Shown piece by piece: positions 8,084 through 17,152 of a stretch of 64,000 nucleotides of DNA. Position numbers and translations under genes: made by a program. The DNA is taken from positions 1 through 64,000 of the forward strand of contig JAEERY010000052.1 of assembly GCA_016286035.1 (NCBI GenBank). The letters run 5' to 3'. Positions within the stretch are counted from its first letter, which is position 1. Each line of letters opens with the position of its first letter. This DNA comes from Lachnospiraceae bacterium. Its GTDB lineage: Bacteria; Bacillota; Clostridia; Lachnospirales; Lachnospiraceae. A model generated the notes under the pieces. It searched no databases and was not told where the DNA came from. It worked only from the letters and a program-made list of their open reading frames with translations.

Positions 8084-9124
8084 ATGAGTAAATCGGAAAA
8101 GAAAAAGCTATGGATATTCATAGCGGTTGCATACGGGGTGGCGTATGTGATGAATATTGTGATGGTCTATGGATTTAAAAAGGAATATGATCTTTCGACA
8201 TTCGTAGCCACACAGATGATGTATCCGGCCTGCGGTGTCATTTTGGGCAAAATGATCTTTGGTGATAAGGAAGAGAAGCTTCCAAAGGCAGGTTATATCA
8301 CTGTTCTAGTTACAACTCTTATCATGGTAGTCATGAGTCTGATGTCTGTTATCTTTTATATCAAGCCACTGGAAATGGGCGTTGCAAAAGTGGATATATG
8401 GTATACTGCACTTTCTGTAGTGATCATGATCGGCTCTATAGTAGCATATATACTTTTCTGGATATGCGGAAAGGAACAGAGGATAAATTCCGGCTTGCAA
8501 AGAAGCGGTATGGGATGGGGGATTGCTCTTATAGTAGTTTTTGTAATCATGCTTTTTGCGAGAGAATTCATTTACGCCTTTTTGAAAGATCTTTTGGATA
8601 ATACAAATACGAATATGGATTCATTGCTGAGTGCTATTTCAGAACCGCAATCTTTGTTGTCGATGGCATTGCTTCCCGTAAATTTCTTTCTTTCATGGAT
8701 CGCATTCTTTGGTGAAGAATACGGATGGAGATATTACCTGCAACCTATAATGCAAAAAAAGATGGGTAAACGTCTTGGAGTTCTTGTTCTCGGTATAGTC
8801 TGGGCGGTGTGGCATTTGGGTGCCGACCTTATGTATTACACAAGAGAATACGGCATACAGATGTTTATATGTCAGATAATAACGTGCGTAGCCATAGCGA
8901 TATACTGGGGCTATGTATATATGAAGACAAATAATGTATGGATCATTATGTTCATGCATTTTCTGAATAACAATCTTGCGGCCATATTAAACGGCGGCGG
9001 GAACGATTCGCTCCAAAACCAGGTTGTTACGTGGTCTGAGATCCCATTCCATCTTGTCTCAGTCATCATTTTCATACTGTTTATATTTGCACCTCTGTAC
9101 GGTAATAAGAAACAGGAAGGATAG
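8084..9124 (+). CDS. CPBP family intramembrane glutamic endopeptidase
   Basis: A 346-residue polytopic membrane protein with about eight hydrophobic helices. It shows the CPBP (Abi) motifs: E211-E212-YGWR, WAVWH244LG and FMHFLNN, which form the intramembrane active site. The family includes Rce1-type CAAX proteases and bacteriocin-immunity proteins; here there is no bacteriocin gene next door. AAGGAGGAG precedes the ATG. It stands alone between a terminator and the next operon. Specific substrate unknown. Confidence 0.88.
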   Translation: MSKSEKKKLWIFIAVAYGVAYVMNIVMVYGFKKEYDLSTFVATQMMYPACGVILGKMIFGDKEEKLPKAGYITVLVTTLIMVVMSLMSVIFYIKPLEMGVAKVDIWYTALSVVIMIGSIVAYILFWICGKEQRINSGLQRSGMGWGIALIVVFVIMLFAREFIYAFLKDLLDNTNTNMDSLLSAISEPQSLLSMALLPVNFFLSWIAFFGEEYGWRYYLQPIMQKKMGKRLGVLVLGIVWAVWHLGADLMYYTREYGIQMFICQIITCVAIAIYWGYVYMKTNNVWIIMFMHFLNNNLAAILNGGGNDSLQNQVVTWSEIPFHLVSVIIFILFIFAPLYGNKKQEG

Positions 9125-9252
9125 GGTGGCTGATCCTGATAAAAAACCTGTTATAAGCAGACTTAATATGATTTTGTGTCCATTTAAAGAGCATTCATTC
9201 TTTGTTATGGTTGATATATAACATTTATCTGTCAACAAGTCGGAGGGAATCT

Positions 9253-10578
9253 ATGAGTCTTATTGGAGCAATGCTAAAAACTTATCGTGGTAATGATCTG
9301 TCAAGAGAAAAGATCGCATCAATACAGAAGAAGAGACTGAACAAACTGGTTCATTACGCAAGAGAAAACAGTCCATATTATAAGAAGCTTTTTAAAGATG
9401 TAGGAGAGGACTTTAATCTCTCAGACCTGCCTGTTACCACAAAACCTCAGATGATGTCCGCATTTGACGAAGTAGTCACTGACAGAGATGTGACTATGAA
9501 AAAAGTTGATGAATTCACTGAGGATACAGATAATGTAGGCAGGATGCTGAAAGATAAGTACCTAATCTTTAAAACTTCCGGATCAACAGGAAACCCAGCC
9601 GTCGTGCTTTATGATAAGCAGAATATAGATGTATCTTCTGCTATAGCAGCTTTTCGTACATTTGCAAGACATGAGGATTACGAGGCTTTTATGAAGCATG
9701 GCAAGAAGACTGCCGGGGTTTTTGCCAATTACGGTTTCTATCTTGCATGCGGAATGTCGAGATATCTTCAGCTAAAGATGCCCGGTAAACAGACTAAGAT
9801 CACGGTTGATGTTAATTCGTCGGAAAAAGATATCATAAAGCAGTTAAATAATTTTAAACCTGCAATGTTAAGCGGGTATCCTGCAAATCTTTCTCTTCTT
9901 GCTGATTATAAAGAACTTGATATCCATCCCGATGTGGTGATAACGGGCGGTGAGATGCTCACCGATGAGATAAGGATAAAGCTTAAGAATAAGTTTGGAT
10001 GTTATGTGCAGACTCATTATTCCTGTACAGAAGCAGGTGAGATAGCATGTGAATGCAGTGAGGGACACCTTCATATCAATGAGGACTGGGTCATAGTTGA
10101 ACCTGTTGATAACGAGTATAATCCTGTTGATTACGGTCAGATGTCAGATAAGGTTCTGATAACAAATCTGTCTAATTATATTCAGCCGTTTATTCGCTAT
10201 GAACTGACGGATCGGGTGATCGTACATGATGAAGCCTGCAAATGCGGAAAGAAGACACACTGGATAGAGATAGAAGGCAGAACGGATGATATACTGACTT
10301 TTAAAAACGATGTTAAGATAGCACCTATGTCTTTATATAAAGTATTGGAAGAAGTAAAGGGAGTCAGAAGATTTCAGCTTGTACAGAAGGCTTTTGATAA
10401 GGTTGAATTAAGACTCATTTGTGATGATAAAGATGAGGCGTTTATTGAATCAAAGCGTGATCTGGAGGATTTCTTTAAAAGCAAAGGATTGCCTGATATT
10501 AAGATAGTCTTGTCTGATGATGTACCCGCGGCCAATAAGGTCAGCGGCAAATTTAAACATATATATAGGGATTTCTGA
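9253..10578 (+). CDS. PaaK-like adenylate-forming enzyme (phenylacetate-CoA ligase / F390 synthetase family)
   Basis: A 441-residue soluble ANL-superfamily enzyme. The P-loop TSGSTG (108-113) binds ATP phosphates, and the YSCTEAGE segment and TNLSNYIQPFIRYELTD match the A5 and A8-like motifs. A short C-terminal lid domain ends the protein. Proteins of this kind activate a carboxylic acid as an acyl-adenylate and often transfer it to CoA. I start it at the ATG at 9253, preceded by CGGAGGG at 9241-9247; the upstream in-frame ATG at 9202 has no site. A paralogue without the P-loop lies on the other strand at 30484-31692. Acid substrate unknown. Confidence 0.82.
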   Translation: MSLIGAMLKTYRGNDLSREKIASIQKKRLNKLVHYARENSPYYKKLFKDVGEDFNLSDLPVTTKPQMMSAFDEVVTDRDVTMKKVDEFTEDTDNVGRMLKDKYLIFKTSGSTGNPAVVLYDKQNIDVSSAIAAFRTFARHEDYEAFMKHGKKTAGVFANYGFYLACGMSRYLQLKMPGKQTKITVDVNSSEKDIIKQLNNFKPAMLSGYPANLSLLADYKELDIHPDVVITGGEMLTDEIRIKLKNKFGCYVQTHYSCTEAGEIACECSEGHLHINEDWVIVEPVDNEYNPVDYGQMSDKVLITNLSNYIQPFIRYELTDRVIVHDEACKCGKKTHWIEIEGRTDDILTFKNDVKIAPMSLYKVLEEVKGVRRFQLVQKAFDKVELRLICDDKDEAFIESKRDLEDFFKSKGLPDIKIVLSDDVPAANKVSGKFKHIYRDF

Positions 10579-10667
10579 ACCAATTTCTTGATTGTGAAAA
10601 AGCAAAAAGAGTTATAGAATAGTATTGTTGGAAATTTGAAGGTAAATAAAGGAGGATTTCATAACTT

Positions 10668-11960
10668 ATGGCGGATCAGATTACGAATTATAAGTGCCCG
10701 GCATGTTCAGGACCGTTACATTTTGCAGCTAAGTCCGGAAAAATGGAGTGTGAGTTTTGCGGCAGTTCCTATTCTGTAGAAGAGATAGAAGCAACGTATG
10801 CAGAGGCCGATGCAAAAGCAGCGCAGGCAAAGGCCGAGGCTGATCATAAGCCTGCATCAGACAATGAGTGGGAAGTCAGTGAAGAGAGATGGAACGGAGA
10901 AGGCATGAAGTCTTACAGCTGTCCTTCCTGCGGAGCAACACTTGTCTGTGATGATACATTTGCAGCGTCGAGCTGTCCGTACTGCGGTAATCCTACTGTA
11001 GTTCCGGGTCAGTTCACGGATATGTTAAAACCGGATTTCGTAATTCCGTTTAAACTGGAAAAGAATGATGCACTTGAAGCCTTAAAGAAACATTACGGCA
11101 AGAAATATCTTCTTCCCCAGGCATTTAAGAATGCAAATCACCTTGATGAGGTAAAGGGAGTCTATGTTCCTTTCTGGCTCTATGATGGTAAGGCTTACGG
11201 CGACTGCGTATATGAAGCAGAAAAGAGCGAGACAAAGCGTCAGGGTGATATGGAGATCACGACAAAAGAGATATATCATGTTGAAAGAAAAGGAACCTTG
11301 GAGTTTTCAAAGATCCCTGCGGATGCTTCCACAAAAATGGACGATAACATGATGGAATCCATCGAGCCTTACAAATATGAGGATCTCAAGCCGTTTTCCA
11401 AGGCTTATCTTACAGGATATATGGCTGACAAATACGATGTTGAAGCCAAAGATGATGCACCAAGAGCGATCAAGCGTGCAAGAGAATCCACAAAGAATGC
11501 TCTTTATGCTGATGTAAAGGGATATACCAGTGTTTCTACCAAAACAGAAAATATCAAGGTCGATCAGGGAAAGGCATATTATGCAATGCTTCCCGTATGG
11601 CTTTTGACAACAAGATGGAACGGAAACAATTATACATTTGCAATGAACGGTCAGACAGGTAAGCTGGTTGGTGATCTTCCCACAAACAAGCCTAAGATGT
11701 GGCTTACGATAGCGGCAGTATTTGCAGCGGTTATGCTCGCTACAATGTTTTTGGCCAATTGGGCAGTCGGAGGATGTCTGGTTGCTGCTATTGTGACGGC
11801 AGGTATCGTCGGAGTTATTCTTTATAACAGTACAAAGAGTGTTACTCATGTTACTACGGCAAACAACTATATAACCGAAAACGGAGTTGACATCACGCAC
11901 AGAAAAGATACTTTCTTGCGTAAGGAAGAATCTAGGAAAAAGATCGAAACAGCCAAATAA
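10668..11960 (+). CDS. Zinc-ribbon membrane protein (TFIIB-type zinc ribbon family)
   Basis: A 430-residue protein with two zinc ribbons: C10/C13/C28/C31 and a second CPSCG...CPYCG pair near 86-106. The middle has the conserved FVIPFKLEK and YVPFWLYDG segments of a family often annotated as TFIIB-type zinc-ribbon or PriA-like. Two transmembrane helices lie near 345-395. It is not a helicase: no Walker motif is present. The function of the family is unknown; it is probably a membrane-anchored cytoplasmic protein. A strong AAGGAGG precedes the ATG and a terminator follows. Confidence 0.8.
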   Translation: MADQITNYKCPACSGPLHFAAKSGKMECEFCGSSYSVEEIEATYAEADAKAAQAKAEADHKPASDNEWEVSEERWNGEGMKSYSCPSCGATLVCDDTFAASSCPYCGNPTVVPGQFTDMLKPDFVIPFKLEKNDALEALKKHYGKKYLLPQAFKNANHLDEVKGVYVPFWLYDGKAYGDCVYEAEKSETKRQGDMEITTKEIYHVERKGTLEFSKIPADASTKMDDNMMESIEPYKYEDLKPFSKAYLTGYMADKYDVEAKDDAPRAIKRARESTKNALYADVKGYTSVSTKTENIKVDQGKAYYAMLPVWLLTTRWNGNNYTFAMNGQTGKLVGDLPTNKPKMWLTIAAVFAAVMLATMFLANWAVGGCLVAAIVTAGIVGVILYNSTKSVTHVTTANNYITENGVDITHRKDTFLRKEESRKKIETAK

Positions 11961-11988
11961 CAGATCAGAACTAAGAAAAATCAAGGAT

Positions 11989-12010
11989 AACCGCCGTTTT
12001 GGCGGTTTTC
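11989..12010 (+). terminator. Rho-independent terminator
   Basis: AACCGCC at 11989-11995 pairs perfectly with GGCGGTT at 12001-12007 across a GTTTT loop, followed by TTCTT. Confidence 0.88.
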
Positions 12011-12072
12011 TTGCAATGTGACATACCTTGTCGCATTTTGAAATATGTGTATTTGCTCGTTTTATGTCCTTT

Positions 12073-12135
12073 TGATCCATATGCAAATTAGATACCATTG
12101 GATCAGAAACAAGCCGATCGGAAAGATCTGATCGG
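12073..12135 (+). promoter_or_regulatory. Candidate operator: two GATC-centred inverted repeats
   Basis: TGATCCA at 12073-12079 is inverted as TGGATCA at 12099-12105, and CCGATC at 12114-12119 is inverted as GATCGG at 12130-12135. Both lie just upstream of the XRE regulator gene at 12165. Such repeats suit autoregulation by a dimeric helix-turn-helix protein, but this is inference. Confidence 0.35.
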
Positions 12136-12164
12136 TAAAACCAAGCTAAACCAGAAAGGAAAAA

Positions 12165-12674
12165 ATGATGGATCAGCAAAAGATAGGAACATTTCTTAAG
12201 GACTTGAGAAAAGAAAGAAATATTACTCAGGAGCAGTTGGCTGAACAGATGAATGTCTCAAGAAGAACAGTTTCAAGATGGGAGACAGGAAGCAACATGC
12301 CTGATCTTGATATCCTGATCGAGATTTCCGAGTACTATGATGTTGATCTCAGAGAGATCCTTAATGGAGAAAGGAAAGACGAGCAAATGGATAAAGAGAT
12401 GAAAGAAACAGTATTGATGGTAGCGGATTTCAGCAATGAGGAAAAGGCGAAGATCATGAAGAGGCTGCATATAATGTTTATAGTGGCTCTTGTTTTTTTG
12501 ACATTCCTTCTTGTGTCATTGTTTGTTGATTCATGGGAGGGACCGTTCATGGACTTCATGCAGGGCATGTCAATAGGAATAGGTTATGGCATGATAATAG
12601 TCGGTGCTATCATTACAAGCAAATATGCAAAGCAGATACGTGATTTCAAGATGAGACTGATACATAAGCTTTAA
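12165..12674 (+). CDS. XRE-family transcriptional regulator with membrane tail
   Basis: A 169-residue protein: an XRE helix-turn-helix at residues 7-62 (ITQEQLAEQMNVSRRTVSRW, MPDLDILIEISEYYDV) followed by a linker and two transmembrane helices near 101-121 and 132-152. This HTH-plus-membrane-tail layout is common in Firmicutes; the ligand is unknown. The ATG at 12165 follows AGAAAGGA; a second ATG at 12168 is also possible. Inverted repeats upstream may be its operator. It converges with the next gene across a shared terminator. Confidence 0.85.
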   Translation: MMDQQKIGTFLKDLRKERNITQEQLAEQMNVSRRTVSRWETGSNMPDLDILIEISEYYDVDLREILNGERKDEQMDKEMKETVLMVADFSNEEKAKIMKRLHIMFIVALVFLTFLLVSLFVDSWEGPFMDFMQGMSIGIGYGMIIVGAIITSKYAKQIRDFKMRLIHKL

Positions 12675-12697
12675 TGAAAGATACATACGAACATAAG

Positions 12698-12726
12698 AAG
12701 ACTCCCGAATGATAATCGGGAGTCTT
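12698..12726 (+). terminator. Bidirectional terminator between convergent genes
   Basis: AAGACTCCCGA at 12698-12708 pairs perfectly with TCGGGAGTCTT at 12716-12726 and is flanked by T-runs on the plus side and A-rich sequence on the other. It serves both the XRE gene and the reverse-strand gene at 12728. Confidence 0.9.
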
Positions 12727-12727
12727 T

Positions 12728-13255
12728 TTATGGTTTAACATTTATCTGTTTGAATTCTTTTGGTTCGGGAGCCAGATATGACAGCAGTTCATTGATGTCA
12801 TTGGCTATGCTCTCTCTTTCATCCTTGCTTACTGTTTGAAGCCATTCATCAAGACGAGGCATAAGACTTTGAATGTAACTTGGGAATTCATCCTCAATCG
12901 TAAGATTTATAATAGCACCTTTAAAGCCCCAGCCCGAGATTGAATTGTATACTTCCTCAACAAGGATATGTCTGATGACTCTTGCCTTGGCAGCTATGGA
13001 TATAAGTGTTTTGTGGTCAAATGCAAGATCAACTACAGTTTCCTTAAAGGGAACCTCGCATATGTAGCTCTCTTTACCCCAGAACTCAACAACACCATTT
13101 CGACCTATCTTTACACGCTGGTCTACCATGGTCTCGGAACCGATAGCTTCTCTTATTTTCTTACCGGCTGCTTTATCATCCTTAGAGTTAACGCACTCTG
13201 TAAATTTGTTGTAGTATTCAAAGAAAGTATTGAGTATCTCCTCTTTATTGATCAC
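12728..13255 (-). CDS. Hypothetical cytoplasmic protein
   Basis: A 175-residue soluble, mostly helical acidic protein of unknown family. The start is a GTG at 13255, preceded on the reverse strand by AGGGGGTG at good spacing; the overlapping ATG one base upstream reads straight into a stop. Residues 60-110 (KESYICEVPFKETVVDLAFDH) may form a beta core. It is monocistronic and shares the terminator at 12698-12726. No function can be assigned. Confidence 0.65.
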   Translation of the reverse strand: MINKEEILNTFFEYYNKFTECVNSKDDKAAGKKIREAIGSETMVDQRVKIGRNGVVEFWGKESYICEVPFKETVVDLAFDHKTLISIAAKARVIRHILVEEVYNSISGWGFKGAIINLTIEDEFPSYIQSLMPRLDEWLQTVSKDERESIANDINELLSYLAPEPKEFKQINVKP

Positions 13256-13425
13256 ATGATCACCCCCTGATCATAATATGTTCATACATCCACCCAAACT
13301 TCCCTCAATATCATTTTAAATGTTTATTTCAGACTTTTCAATGACTTTTGCTAATTTTTCGTACAAAAAAGAGAATTATTTATACTTAATTGGAGTAAGT
13401 ATTGGTATAACACGGAAGAATAGCA

Positions 13426-13454
13426 TTGACAGGCAGGTCCTAATTATCAATAAT
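13426..13454 (+). promoter_or_regulatory. Promoter, sigma-A type
   Basis: TTGACA at 13426-13431, 17-base spacer, AATAAT at 13449-13454. It faces the cNMP-binding antiporter gene at 13514, whose ribosome-binding site is CGGAGTGAAG. The rest of the 258-base gap is AT-rich with no other feature I can support. Confidence 0.65.
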
Positions 13455-13513
13455 TTTAATGAATATGTGTTTTTTACTTGAGAATCAAGTCACAGATAAA
13501 ATCGGAGTGAAGT

Positions 13514-15442
13514 ATGAGCTGCAGAATAAATGAGAGTTATATAGCTGACTTTTTCGGTATAGAGGATACCGAAGAGGGAGCGGAAGAACTCGCTGATATC
13601 AGATCAAGACTCAAAAAGATCGTCTTTAAGAACAATACAGATATATGTGTCATTGATGATGACCCCGACGGTATGTATTTTATAGAGTCGGGAGCTGTTG
13701 TTGTGCTTGATCGCGACGAGAAACAGCTTAATATTCTGCATGTCGGGCAATACTTTGGTGAATATGCCGTTTTAAGCGGCGAAAAGCGTCTTTCAACCGT
13801 GCGTTCAATGGGCAGGACCGTGGTCTATAAGATGGAGAGTGAGGATCTGCTTAATTTTCTTAATAAACATCCGGATATCTACAGTGAGTTCATGAAGCGT
13901 GTTTATGCACAGCTATCAAATAAACATTCGCAGATACTTGCTCTTTCGGGTATGAGAAGAGGTGTGCTCACGCATCCGTCAAATACCCGCCCTATGTCAC
14001 ATAAACAGATGTTTATCCAGTACGGAAGTCTGGCACTGATCTATCTGTTTGCACTCATATTCATACCTGCCGGTTCAACGGCACCTATCTTTTTGCTGCC
14101 GCTGATGTTCATGCTTATATATGTGCTCATAACAAAGCGTACGGTCGAGTCACTTGTGGCATCAGGAATACTTGCGGCTATCCTGGTATACAGAGCCGGA
14201 GTTTTTGCAGGATACGCAGATTCGATAATGGAAACCATGGGACAGAGTGACAATGTATTTACTGTGCTCGTGATGGCGCTTATGGGAGGAATGATAAATC
14301 TTATAGTAAATTCCGGCGGTGTTACGGCATTTGAGAAGACATCTGCAAAGTACAGTAAGTCTTATAAAGGGATATTTTTATCATCTTTTGTTATCATGGC
14401 GCTTACATCCATAGATGATGGACTTAGTATGCTGACAGCATCTTACTCATCCTATACTCCAGCAAGGGAAAAAGGTGTGGTGCGTGAAAAACTCGCTCTG
14501 TTCTACAGTGTACTGCCCACAGTCTTAAGCTCTTTCTTTCCGCTATCTTTGTGGGGCATATTTGTGACAGGTACACTTTCCGCTACTGTTAAGAAGGATG
14601 CGGTTGGATTGTTCATAAGATCTATACCTTTTAATTTTTTCTCATTGATAACACTGATAGCAATGATCCTGTTCTCGATCGGAAAGCTTCCAAAGAACAG
14701 TCAGATAAAGGAAGCAGATAAAAGATTTGAGGAGACGGGATCTTTATGGCCCAAGGGATCCGAAAGGTATCTGAGTGTACATGATACCGAGGTATGGGGA
14801 AGGAAACTAAATGTAATACTTCCCATCATAGTTCTTGCCGTAAGTTCACTTGCGATAAGAAGCATGATAAACAAAAGCTTCATGACTGACAGTGCTGTCG
14901 GGCTTATGGCGGCTCTGGCTTTTATGTTTCTTCTTTATTGTTTCAGAAGGATAATGACTCCGGAACAGTTTATGGAACATCTTATTGATGGTATATCCGA
15001 TAGTACTCTTCCTATAATCCTGTATATCCTGACGATCAATTTTGCTTCTCTGCTCGATATTCTAGGGCTTCATGTATATATGGCTGAAATGATAGATGTG
15101 TTTGAGGGTACTGTTTTTCTGCTGCCAGCGGTTACATTTGTCCTTTCAATGCTGCTTACCATAGCACTGGGTTCTTCATGGTCCATGTATGCGATCGTAT
15201 TTCCCATAGTGCTTAATCTTGCTTCTCATCTTGGGATCAGTCCTGCTCTTATGGTCGGTGCTATCGCAGGCGCCGGTATAGCAGGTGAGAAGAACTGTGC
15301 ATTTACGGCGGAGGCTTTGAACGTTGGTACGGCTGTAGGGATAAATCCCGATGCAGTCAAGAAAATAAGAATATCCTACAGTGCGATCTTTACAGCGATC
15401 GCAGCCGCAGGATATCTGATAGCAGGTATTATAGCTGTCTGA
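13514..15442 (+). CDS. Cyclic-nucleotide-binding domain fused to NhaC-like Na+/H+ antiporter
   Basis: A 642-residue fusion. Residues 30-135 are a Crp-like cyclic-nucleotide-binding domain; the phosphate-binding cassette FGEYAVLSGEKRLSTV (81-96) keeps the key E83 and R92, so it looks able to bind a nucleotide. Residues 165-642 are about 11-12 membrane helices of the NhaC/ion-transporter type, with the polar segment ALTSIDDGLSML and the C-terminal LGSSWSMYAI, which matches the GTSWGT motif of NhaC. It probably exchanges Na+ and H+ under nucleotide control. It has its own promoter and no operon partners. A class III cyclase is encoded at 53452. Confidence 0.8.
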   Translation: MSCRINESYIADFFGIEDTEEGAEELADIRSRLKKIVFKNNTDICVIDDDPDGMYFIESGAVVVLDRDEKQLNILHVGQYFGEYAVLSGEKRLSTVRSMGRTVVYKMESEDLLNFLNKHPDIYSEFMKRVYAQLSNKHSQILALSGMRRGVLTHPSNTRPMSHKQMFIQYGSLALIYLFALIFIPAGSTAPIFLLPLMFMLIYVLITKRTVESLVASGILAAILVYRAGVFAGYADSIMETMGQSDNVFTVLVMALMGGMINLIVNSGGVTAFEKTSAKYSKSYKGIFLSSFVIMALTSIDDGLSMLTASYSSYTPAREKGVVREKLALFYSVLPTVLSSFFPLSLWGIFVTGTLSATVKKDAVGLFIRSIPFNFFSLITLIAMILFSIGKLPKNSQIKEADKRFEETGSLWPKGSERYLSVHDTEVWGRKLNVILPIIVLAVSSLAIRSMINKSFMTDSAVGLMAALAFMFLLYCFRRIMTPEQFMEHLIDGISDSTLPIILYILTINFASLLDILGLHVYMAEMIDVFEGTVFLLPAVTFVLSMLLTIALGSSWSMYAIVFPIVLNLASHLGISPALMVGAIAGAGIAGEKNCAFTAEALNVGTAVGINPDAVKKIRISYSAIFTAIAAAGYLIAGIIAV

Positions 15443-15450
15443 TGTATATA

Positions 15451-16419
15451 TCACATGCCAAGTTTATCGAACAAGAGCTGTAATGTTCGGATGTCATCGT
15501 AGCATCCTTTAATGTCATTTCCGAAAAACTCGCTTGCTTCATCGGCGGTAAAAGTCTTTTCTACTGCCTTGCCGTCAACTGTATACTCGAAGCATATTTC
15601 ATCAAGATTCTGAATGACTCCCAGCATTATATATGCGTTCTTTTGCATATTTTCTTCGCTTGCGGACTGATAATCCGAAGAAATATCACTGTCCAGTATA
15701 ATATGCCAGCTGTAGGGCTGTTCTGATGATTTGAGCTCGTTTTTAAATGTACCGAAGATCTCATACATATGAAGAGCATTGGCTGTCTTTGTATTATCTG
15801 ACATATTTCCCATATAAGCGTGGCGTGTATTGTAGACCTTAGAGACAGCCTGACGTATCTGCATACCTTTAACCCATATGGGACTGTCATTAAGATATAC
15901 ATAGATGACTTCGTCAGCCGAATCATGTACCACATGAAGTTCATTTGTCCTTATGGGACTTTCCTGTACGGCATTTACCGTTATATTAACAACACCGTTA
16001 TCATCGGTAACACTGACTGTGGAAAGGTCATGAAAGTCGTCTGTTATCGAACCGTCCACTAATACTCTGTTTCCGTCGACTTCCGTCTGAACGCTAAGAG
16101 AGTCGGCATTCATTTTATCCCCCGTGATGTACAATCTTATAAAGAGAATTGTACATACCAAGACCACTGCTGCAACAATGCTTCCCAAAAGAATGATCTT
16201 ATTTCTTTTTTTGTTTTTCTTCAGAAAATCAAGTTCCTTATTTTCTTTTATCATGGACATATCCTCCCCCTCAGGTGTCCTCATGGCATCAAGTATGGCT
16301 TTACAATCATGACACTCCCCTATGTGTTCTTCGATCTCAGCATTTGATATATCGCTGGTCAGGCCATCTATGTATAAAGGTAACAGATCTTTTATAACTT
16401 CACATGGTATCTTACTCAT
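15451..16419 (-). CDS. Membrane anti-sigma factor with zf-HC2 zinc finger
   Basis: A 322-residue single-pass membrane protein. The cytoplasmic N-terminus has the anti-sigma zinc finger with C6 and H32-X3-C36-X2-C39, plus the typical DLLPLYIDGL. A transmembrane helix lies near 73-97, and the outside domain of about 220 residues is unrecognised and may sense the stress. It overlaps the sigma gene by 8 bases, the classic cognate-pair layout. It probably holds the sigma factor of 16412-16891 inactive at the membrane. Confidence 0.85.
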   Translation of the reverse strand: MSKIPCEVIKDLLPLYIDGLTSDISNAEIEEHIGECHDCKAILDAMRTPEGEDMSMIKENKELDFLKKNKKRNKIILLGSIVAAVVLVCTILFIRLYITGDKMNADSLSVQTEVDGNRVLVDGSITDDFHDLSTVSVTDDNGVVNITVNAVQESPIRTNELHVVHDSADEVIYVYLNDSPIWVKGMQIRQAVSKVYNTRHAYMGNMSDNTKTANALHMYEIFGTFKNELKSSEQPYSWHIILDSDISSDYQSASEENMQKNAYIMLGVIQNLDEICFEYTVDGKAVEKTFTADEASEFFGNDIKGCYDDIRTLQLLFDKLGM

Positions 16420-16891
16420 CTTTACTCACTTCCTTTCCCAGTCTTTCTTTACCTCTGTAATATGTAACGCGCGCCCAGTTCTCGTTTTTAGAAAGAACTT
16501 CACCTATCTCTTTGAAGGACAGTTCACCGAATACTCTTAAATATATAACCTCTCTGTACGGATCCTCCAAAAGATGTATCTTTTTCATAAGTTCTATTCT
16601 TTGGATATTGTTAAGTGCATCATGCTCTGCAGATACTGTCGGTATCTCCTTATCGGAGATGTCTTCAGATTCCGGATGTTTTCTGCGGTAGGTTATAAGA
16701 ACGTTCTTGGCTATTGAACACAGCCAGGTAGTTATCTTGCATGTCTCGTCGTATCTGTCGCTGGTCCGTATTGCCTGATAAAATGTTTCCTGCGTGAGCT
16801 CTTCCGCTATATCAGAACTGTGTGTGAGCGAGACCAGATACCGATATACCACTTGGGCATATTCACGGTATATGTCTTCCATCGGCTGCAT
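16412..16891 (-). CDS. ECF-type RNA polymerase sigma factor
   Basis: A 159-residue ECF sigma factor: region 2 includes AEELTQETFYQAIR and ITTWLCSIAKNVL, region 4 is YLRVFGELSFKEIGEVLSKNENWARVTYYR. It is close in sequence style to the sigma factor at 44008-44493, sharing LRVFGELSFKEI and WARVTYxR. GAAAGGAGG precedes the ATG on the reverse strand. Upstream on the same strand is TGAAAC followed by TGTAACGAA, which recalls ECF -35 elements and suggests autoregulation. The cognate anti-sigma overlaps its 3' end. Confidence 0.9.
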   Translation of the reverse strand: MQPMEDIYREYAQVVYRYLVSLTHSSDIAEELTQETFYQAIRTSDRYDETCKITTWLCSIAKNVLITYRRKHPESEDISDKEIPTVSAEHDALNNIQRIELMKKIHLLEDPYREVIYLRVFGELSFKEIGEVLSKNENWARVTYYRGKERLGKEVSKDE

Positions 16892-17066
16892 CCCATCGCC
16901 TCCTTTCTATAACGTTAATGTGCGAAAATATCGATTCGTTACAAATGTTTCAAAAAAATTTATAAAAACTTGATCGAAAAACTAACTTCGCGTAAGGTCA
17001 GCTTTGCGATAGTGCTTTTTTATACGTAACTCAAGGCATATTATAACACATAAAGAATCGCATTAA

Positions 17067-17095
17067 TTGTGGCTCAATTGTCTATATGATATAAT
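17067..17095 (+). promoter_or_regulatory. Promoter, sigma-A type
   Basis: TTGTGG at 17067-17072, 17-base spacer, TATAAT at 17090-17095. It faces the sugar-sensing operon that begins at 17153. A TGTAACGAA element like those near the ECF sigma genes lies just downstream at about 17112. Confidence 0.65.
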
Positions 17096-17152
17096 TATAA
17101 TGTTATGGATTTGTAACGAAAGGCATGTTTAGATATACCCGGATACCCAGAT

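Noticed and set aside
10668..11960. PriA-like helicase
   Set aside because: Proteins of this type are sometimes labelled so, but no Walker A, DEAH or other helicase motif is present; only zinc ribbons and membrane helices are seen.
11307..12179. Reverse-strand open frame of 290 codons
   Set aside because: It covers the zinc-ribbon gene, a clear terminator and the start of the XRE gene, and its translation is rich in Cys, His and Ile without any motif.
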